Origin: Chloroflexota bacterium
GTDB lineage: Bacteria; Chloroflexota; Anaerolineae; Aggregatilineales; Phototrophicaceae
DNA length: 47,207 bases
Direction: 5' to 3'
Assembly: GCA_003696565.1 (NCBI GenBank)
Contig: RFHA01000377.1
Span: 1 to 47,207, forward strand
Below, piece after piece: positions 42,800 through 47,207 of this stretch. Below the pieces are notes generated by a model. That model was not told the origin of the DNA and did not search any database. It was given only the letters and a program-made list of their open reading frames with translations. Numbering within the stretch: the first letter of the stretch is position 1; each line of letters begins with the position of its first letter. The translations under genes and the position numbers were made by a program.

Positions 42800-45368
42800 T
42801 GGCAATTAATTGCTCCAATAAAGCGTTTTCTTGTTCATCGGTTTGGATTTCTCCATCTAAGCGGGCATCTCTCAGCCGCTCTAAAATTGCGCGATAGCGC
42901 GGACCAGGCGGCAAACCTTTGCTTTTCAGTGTGTGCCCGGTTGTAATGGGGCTGATGTGTCGCCATGTTTCAATATATTGCTGGATACGCTCACGCCGCA
43001 AGTCTTTGCAGATAATCCACGCTGCCATCAGGGCGACATCACGAATACCGTCTAGGTGGCGTGTGATTTGGCTTATTGGCGCGTTCGGGTCAATTAAGAC
43101 TCCTGGTTCATGTACCAATTTAGATGCGCTGATATATGATTTGATGATGGTATTGCCAAAATGTAGCCGCTCGCCTAAATCCTGTAATTTCTCTGGCTGG
43201 ATTCGTGCCATAATCAGGTGCCAATAAAGATGCCGCATTTTTTCAATTTTGCCAAACAGTTCTGTTTGGCGCGCTAACACAAAATCTTGACGTGATTCTT
43301 CGTCAAAGCGTAAATCAGGGTGAATTGCCTTTAAGATGCCACGTTCTTGTAGGCTGGTTAAGGCGTTTTCGGGCTGATTTTCTTTCAATATGTGTTTGAT
43401 TTCGTTTCGGACGCGCTCTCCGGTAATACGCGCAAGCATGGGGAGGGCGTTTTTAATAAGTTCAGCGGTGCGTGGTTCAATCTGGAAGCCTAAACGCTTT
43501 TCAAACCGGACAGCTCGTAACATGCGTGTTGGGTCATCAATAAAGCTCAGGCTGTGTAACACGCGGATTACTCCGCGCTCCAGATCATGCAATCCGCCAT
43601 AGAAATCTAATAGGCGATGCGCAGCGTTTGCTGGGCTAAGTTGAATAGCTAGGGTGTTGATTGTAAAATCACGGCGATGCAGATCAAGCTTGATGGAGCT
43701 ACGATATACTGATGGTAAGGCAGTGGGATGCACATAAAACTCATTACGGGATGAGGCGAAATCAATATGACCAGGTAGCCCGTTTTGATATTTCCACTTT
43801 GCTGTGCCAAACGGACGAAAACTACTAACTTCCCCGCCAAATTCGGCGCAAATTGCCTCTGCAAAGGTGATAGCATCGCCCTCTACAACAAAATCAATAT
43901 CATAATTTGGGCGGTTGAGCAATAAATCTCTTACAACACCACCCACTAAATAAATATTGAGGTGACGTTCTTGGGCAAACTGTGCTACTTGTTGGATAAG
44001 TTTGGCAAGTGTTTGACCTAATACAGCTGTGATTTGCCCGGGTTGAATTCGTACCTCAGACGTTGATGCAGTTGCTGGATGGGTAGCAACCCAGTGCTTG
44101 ATGAGGTCTGTCCGCGTGACGATGCCAATCAGCCGGTCTTGCTTATCCACCACTGGAATTTGTCCCCAAGTGCTTTCTACAATAAGCTGCTCCAATTTGC
44201 TGATAGGATCATCCGGTGTGAGCTTAACTTGCCCGCTGAGCATGACTTCTCGCACAGTTGAATCCCGCAAGCCATGTTCCAGGGCACGGTCAGCGTCTCG
44301 CCGTGTTAATAAACCGACCACACGCTCCCCATCTAAAACAGGGTAGCCTTCATGCCCGATGCGGCGTAGGCTATGGATGATGTCACCAAGTTTGTCATCT
44401 GCATTGACCGTTTGAACACCTAAGGACATTAAATCAGCGACACGTTTCGTCGGTTGGATATGCGTTTCTAACCAATCCCATAGCGAATTTGTGACTTGTT
44501 CTACAGTGCTGTCACTGATATTCGCAGCGGCTGCCCGGCTGTGCCCCCCACCGCCGAAGTATCGCGCAACTTCGCCAACGTTGATCGCGTCATGGCTAGA
44601 GCGACAAACCAACTGAATATTGGTCTTATTCCCCTCTGGCATCCCAACAATCAGGAATAACGCTGTTGATTCCAACATATCTCGCAGGCGATGTGCCACG
44701 CTGTTAATATGCTCTACATAATGATCGACATACACCGCCCCAACTGTAATTTTATGCCCTTGAATAATACGAGTTTGTTGTGCGTTGATGAGCATATCTA
44801 ACAGTTGTCGCTGACGGTCTCCCAATGGGGGGGCAAGGAAGCGGCGGATTGTATCTACTGCTGCGCCTTTTTCTAATAACCATGCTGCTGCGTTAAGATC
44901 ACGATGGGTGGTTGTGCCATAGGTGAATGCACCGGTATCAGAATAAATGCCAAGAGCCATTAAAGTTGCTTCTAATGGCTCTAAGGAAATATCCCCACGT
45001 TCTCGGATTAGCTCTACCATTAGCGTTGTCACTGCGCCAACACGTTCTCCGATGAATGTTATTGTGTCTTTAGCTTCTTCTAGGCGTGGGTGATGATCAA
45101 AAATTAAGTATTCAGCATTTCTGCGCACTTTACGAATATCTGGAATACGTTGAGTATCAACTAAAATAACACGTTCAACAGAACGCGGGCGGAAATCTAC
45201 CCAATTAACGAATGGTAATGCATTACGATAGAGTGCAATAAATTCCTGCACACTGCGCCCCACACGGCGTGGTAAAACAGGTGTTGCTTGCGGATATAGT
45301 TTATATGCTGCCAGCATGGCGGCTGTTCCATCAAAATCCGCATTATCATGCGTGGTGATAATCTGCAT
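42783..45368 (-). CDS. DHH-CBS-nucleotidyltransferase fusion (A- or CCA-adding tRNA nucleotidyltransferase)
   Basis: The 861-residue protein has four parts. A DHH phosphoesterase domain covers about 1-150 (DNADFDG at 8-14, DHH at 91-93, 'GIYSDTGAFTYG'). DHHA1 follows at about 225-300 ('FGGGGHSRAAA'). Two CBS domains lie at about 308-365 and 370-428. A class II poly(A)/CCA polymerase head lies at about 455-620, with 'YLVGGVVRDLLL', catalytic Asp490 and Asp492 (DIDF) and RRDFTIN (565-571), followed by an RNA-binding helical tail. This fusion is known in A-adding tRNA nucleotidyltransferases of deep-branching bacteria. The DHH part may degrade short oligonucleotides, and CBS may sense adenylates. 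Whether it adds A only or CCA cannot be read here. Confidence 0.9.
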   Translation of the reverse strand: MQIITTHDNADFDGTAAMLAAYKLYPQATPVLPRRVGRSVQEFIALYRNALPFVNWVDFRPRSVERVILVDTQRIPDIRKVRRNAEYLIFDHHPRLEEAKDTITFIGERVGAVTTLMVELIRERGDISLEPLEATLMALGIYSDTGAFTYGTTTHRDLNAAAWLLEKGAAVDTIRRFLAPPLGDRQRQLLDMLINAQQTRIIQGHKITVGAVYVDHYVEHINSVAHRLRDMLESTALFLIVGMPEGNKTNIQLVCRSSHDAINVGEVARYFGGGGHSRAAAANISDSTVEQVTNSLWDWLETHIQPTKRVADLMSLGVQTVNADDKLGDIIHSLRRIGHEGYPVLDGERVVGLLTRRDADRALEHGLRDSTVREVMLSGQVKLTPDDPISKLEQLIVESTWGQIPVVDKQDRLIGIVTRTDLIKHWVATHPATASTSEVRIQPGQITAVLGQTLAKLIQQVAQFAQERHLNIYLVGGVVRDLLLNRPNYDIDFVVEGDAITFAEAICAEFGGEVSSFRPFGTAKWKYQNGLPGHIDFASSRNEFYVHPTALPSVYRSSIKLDLHRRDFTINTLAIQLSPANAAHRLLDFYGGLHDLERGVIRVLHSLSFIDDPTRMLRAVRFEKRLGFQIEPRTAELIKNALPMLARITGERVRNEIKHILKENQPENALTSLQERGILKAIHPDLRFDEESRQDFVLARQTELFGKIEKMRHLYWHLIMARIQPEKLQDLGERLHFGNTIIKSYISASKLVHEPGVLIDPNAPISQITRHLDGIRDVALMAAWIICKDLRRERIQQYIETWRHISPITTGHTLKSKGLPPGPRYRAILERLRDARLDGEIQTDEQENALLEQLIANDFSG

Positions 45369-45420
45369 ATTGTCCCTTGCTCAATTAACCGTGTTCATCT
45401 TTGATTGTGCAAGAGCCATA

Positions 45421-45449
45421 AAAAAAAACAACCCCCGTTATAGGGGTTG
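45421..45449 (-). terminator. Intrinsic terminator after the TadE-like gene
   Basis: On the minus strand CAACCCC and GGGGTTG make a 7-bp stem with a 7-nt loop, followed by eight T. It ends the TadE-like gene ahead of the nucleotidyltransferase gene. Confidence 0.95.
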
Positions 45450-45461
45450 CTTTGGCTTAGC

Positions 45462-47207
45462 TTAGCGTCCGCCGCCAGTACCTGAACTTGTTGGTACGGC
45501 TGTGGGTGGAATAAGTACTTCCTCCGTGGCGGTATTGGTTGGACGCGGTGTATTGGTTGGTCCCGGTGTTGGCGTGCGAGATGGTGTATTGGTCGGGCGC
45601 GTTGGCGATGGAGTCAACGTTGGACCTGGTGTACGGGTTGGGCGTGGTGTGTTGGTTGGTGGTGGTGGTGAAGGCGCATCTAAGAAAATACTGCCACTAT
45701 CGATATTGCCAGGTCCACTGCCACCAGTACCATGATCATAACATCCGATGTCAAAGCGTCCAGAAAGCATCCATAAACCGAAATCAATACTTTGATCCAA
45801 CCGCCCTGGAACACCATCGAAATCTAAGAATACCGATGTGATTGAGCGTTGTGGGAAGACATAGTTGGGGTTCCAAGTTCCTTCATTATGTGTTGTAGAG
45901 GGTTGGAAATCTGGACCTGTCCAGACTGCTACCGACTCAGGATCATTAACACTACTACCGCCCACACGAATTTGTGCTAAGTTGAAGATGTTCGGTCCAC
46001 CGATCTTGGGTAGCTGGTTATGATCGGGCCAATTTAGTTCAAAGCCGAGGAACGGTGACGGGCGATAGCGATTATTGATGACTCGCAGTTCAATGACACC
46101 AAATGTGCGGAATGCGACAAATTCCATACGAATTTGGCTAGAGGCACAGTCTGGTGTAAATGTTGCAGATGCATAGACATCAACGGTTGGTGTTTCGGTT
46201 GGGTTATTGGGGTCAGGAACTGGTGCGCGTACTTCACACTGCGTTCCAGTATCCGGGTTTAAGAAATAGAACACAGACCCTGCAAAGTCCCATTCTGTTA
46301 AGCCAGTCGGGTTGTTATCTACTGAATAAGCGATGTTTGTGCCGCCATTAAGATACAACGCCTCCCAATATGACCGATAACCAAAACCTGGTGCAGTACG
46401 ATCAGCGTTCAAAAAGCTATCAAGGTCATCACCGGTTAAATCAGTTGCAGTATCAAATGGGGCTGTGGGTTGATTACCATCCCAGTAGATTTCAGCATTA
46501 AATGCCTGTGCTGCCAAATACATCCCAGGGTGCCCGGATGGTGTCCGCCAGGATAAATAGACACGCTGTAATTCAGAAGGTTTGCCGTTATTGTTGATAA
46601 TCTCAAAGTAGACCCGCTGCCCAAAGAAACTGATTTGACCAAATTCAAGATCATCACAAGAAAATGGTCCAATTGTTGGGGTAGGGGTATTGGATGGCGT
46701 GGGGGATAATGATGGCGTTTCTGTCGGCGTATCAGTTGGAATTGGTGTGTTGGTGGCTGGCATAGTTGGTAAATCAACCGGTTGACCTTGCCCAGGCGGG
46801 GCACCTTGCACAGCACTCAACGCCCGTGCGGCACGGAACGATTCGTTCACGCCGGAACGCCGTGCAGTAATTGTCAGATAATCTGCCAATGGCAAGGGCG
46901 TAATCAACGGGTGGTTAAATGTCACAAATACCGTCACACGGTCACCAGGTCCACCTGGGTCCATCCAGCGCAATCCTTCGTTGCGCAGCGTCTCATCGGG
47001 TTGCCCTGGGCGAGCCGGCGGACGAACTTCATTTAACATACAGAAAGGCGGCTCAAAGCTATAGGGATAACCGGATGGAATTTCTACATCTGACCCCACA
47101 GTTTTGAAGCGTGATTGAATAGTTGGATCATAGGATGTTGAGAAATCATCGAGCATGGCACGGCTGCTGCACACCGTCACATTAAAGTAGCCAGGTTGGT
47201 CAATGCG
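45462..47207 (-). CDS. TadE/TadG-like secreted protein with Thr/Pro-rich linkers (partial, N-terminus missing)
   Basis: The frame is open to the right edge, so the start lies outside; about 581 residues are visible and the usual N-terminal pilin-like helix is missing. The first visible part (VTVCSSRAMLDDF, then 'PGDRVTVFVTFNHPLITPL' and 'LTITARRSGVNESFRAARAL') matches the C-terminal half of TadE-type pilus-assembly proteins of Chloroflexota. After a first Thr/Pro linker come two repeat-like beta domains of about 150 residues. They share 'CDDLEFGQISFFGQRVYFEI' and 'CASSQIRMEFVAFRTFGVIEL', each starting with a Cys. A final Thr/Pro tail ends in GTGGGR. It is probably a surface or pilus-linked adhesin; the substrate is unknown. 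Confidence 0.78.
   Translation of the reverse strand, partial: RIDQPGYFNVTVCSSRAMLDDFSTSYDPTIQSRFKTVGSDVEIPSGYPYSFEPPFCMLNEVRPPARPGQPDETLRNEGLRWMDPGGPGDRVTVFVTFNHPLITPLPLADYLTITARRSGVNESFRAARALSAVQGAPPGQGQPVDLPTMPATNTPIPTDTPTETPSLSPTPSNTPTPTIGPFSCDDLEFGQISFFGQRVYFEIINNNGKPSELQRVYLSWRTPSGHPGMYLAAQAFNAEIYWDGNQPTAPFDTATDLTGDDLDSFLNADRTAPGFGYRSYWEALYLNGGTNIAYSVDNNPTGLTEWDFAGSVFYFLNPDTGTQCEVRAPVPDPNNPTETPTVDVYASATFTPDCASSQIRMEFVAFRTFGVIELRVINNRYRPSPFLGFELNWPDHNQLPKIGGPNIFNLAQIRVGGSSVNDPESVAVWTGPDFQPSTTHNEGTWNPNYVFPQRSITSVFLDFDGVPGRLDQSIDFGLWMLSGRFDIGCYDHGTGGSGPGNIDSGSIFLDAPSPPPPTNTPRPTRTPGPTLTPSPTRPTNTPSRTPTPGPTNTPRPTNTATEEVLIPPTAVPTSSGTGGGR

Noticed and set aside
45502-45841. Val/Gly-rich plus-strand open frames opposite the TadE-like gene
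   Set aside because: They are antisense shadows of the Thr/Pro linker; the low-complexity codons produce long false frames. The same applies to the frame at 14178-14420.

Overview
The window looks like chromosome of a Chloroflexota bacterium, most likely Anaerolineae or a close relative. This is inferred from protein style and gene content, not from a marker gene. The clues are secreted proteins with long Thr/Pro 'TPT/NTP' linkers, a riboflavin ABC transporter of the RibXY type behind an FMN riboswitch, a CcdA-TlpA fusion, a DHH-CBS-nucleotidyltransferase fusion and a TadE-like surface protein. Coding is dense on both strands. I found no rRNA, tRNA, CRISPR array, transposase or prophage gene, so this is ordinary core chromosome with a few unusual genes.

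Layout. 1-4.3 kb: truncated GT39-type glycosyltransferase, YihY/BrkB membrane protein, HAD phosphatase, a small membrane protein, a DUF2007-like protein and an S58 (DmpA-type) peptidase. 4.3-7.6 kb (minus): promoter, FMN riboswitch, then permease, substrate-binding protein and ATPase of a probable riboflavin importer. 7.7-10 kb: HEAT-repeat protein, coaD and a coiled-coil protein. 10.1-11.8 kb (minus): nusB, tatB-like and tatC with overlapping stops and starts. 11.9-15.6 kb: CPBP protease, a secreted degenerate gluzincin and rlmN. 15.7-18.7 kb: UbiA prenyltransferase, secreted M1 peptidase and a small membrane protein.

18.7-22.9 kb holds the glyoxylate shunt: a structured leader with a 24-codon ORF, malate synthase (aceB), isocitrate lyase (aceA), and a 181-residue protein that is clearly the N-terminal domain of ATP-dependent PEP carboxykinase with its active-site residues and whole kinase domain missing. 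I consider this stand-alone PEPCK-like pseudoenzyme, next to the two enzymes that feed C4 acids towards PEP, the most interesting object in the window.

22.9-30.6 kb: SLC13/ArsB-type permease, TPR protein, two tandem paralogues of unknown function, a secreted PPC-domain protein, and an AlkP-superfamily hydrolase overlapping an MFS transporter. 30.6-36.6 kb: fakA, two DegV/FakB proteins and recG, linking exogenous fatty-acid activation with recombination repair, an order partly shared with Firmicutes. 36.7-38.4 kb: STAS-like protein, small membrane protein and lipoprotein. 38.4-41.7 kb (minus): ccdA-tlpA fusion, a second TlpA-like thioredoxin and a DUF2085 protein. 41.8-47.2 kb (minus): cupin, GNAT acetyltransferase, DHH-CBS-tRNA nucleotidyltransferase, and a truncated TadE-like Thr/Pro-rich protein running off the right edge.

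Regulation readable from sequence: the FMN riboswitch has a 12-nt leader segment that is a perfect complement of the aptamer's 5' strand and lies next to a hairpin covering the ribosome-binding region of the permease, which gives a testable switching model. The glyoxylate genes carry long palindromes upstream, but their half-site order differs, so a common regulator is not established.
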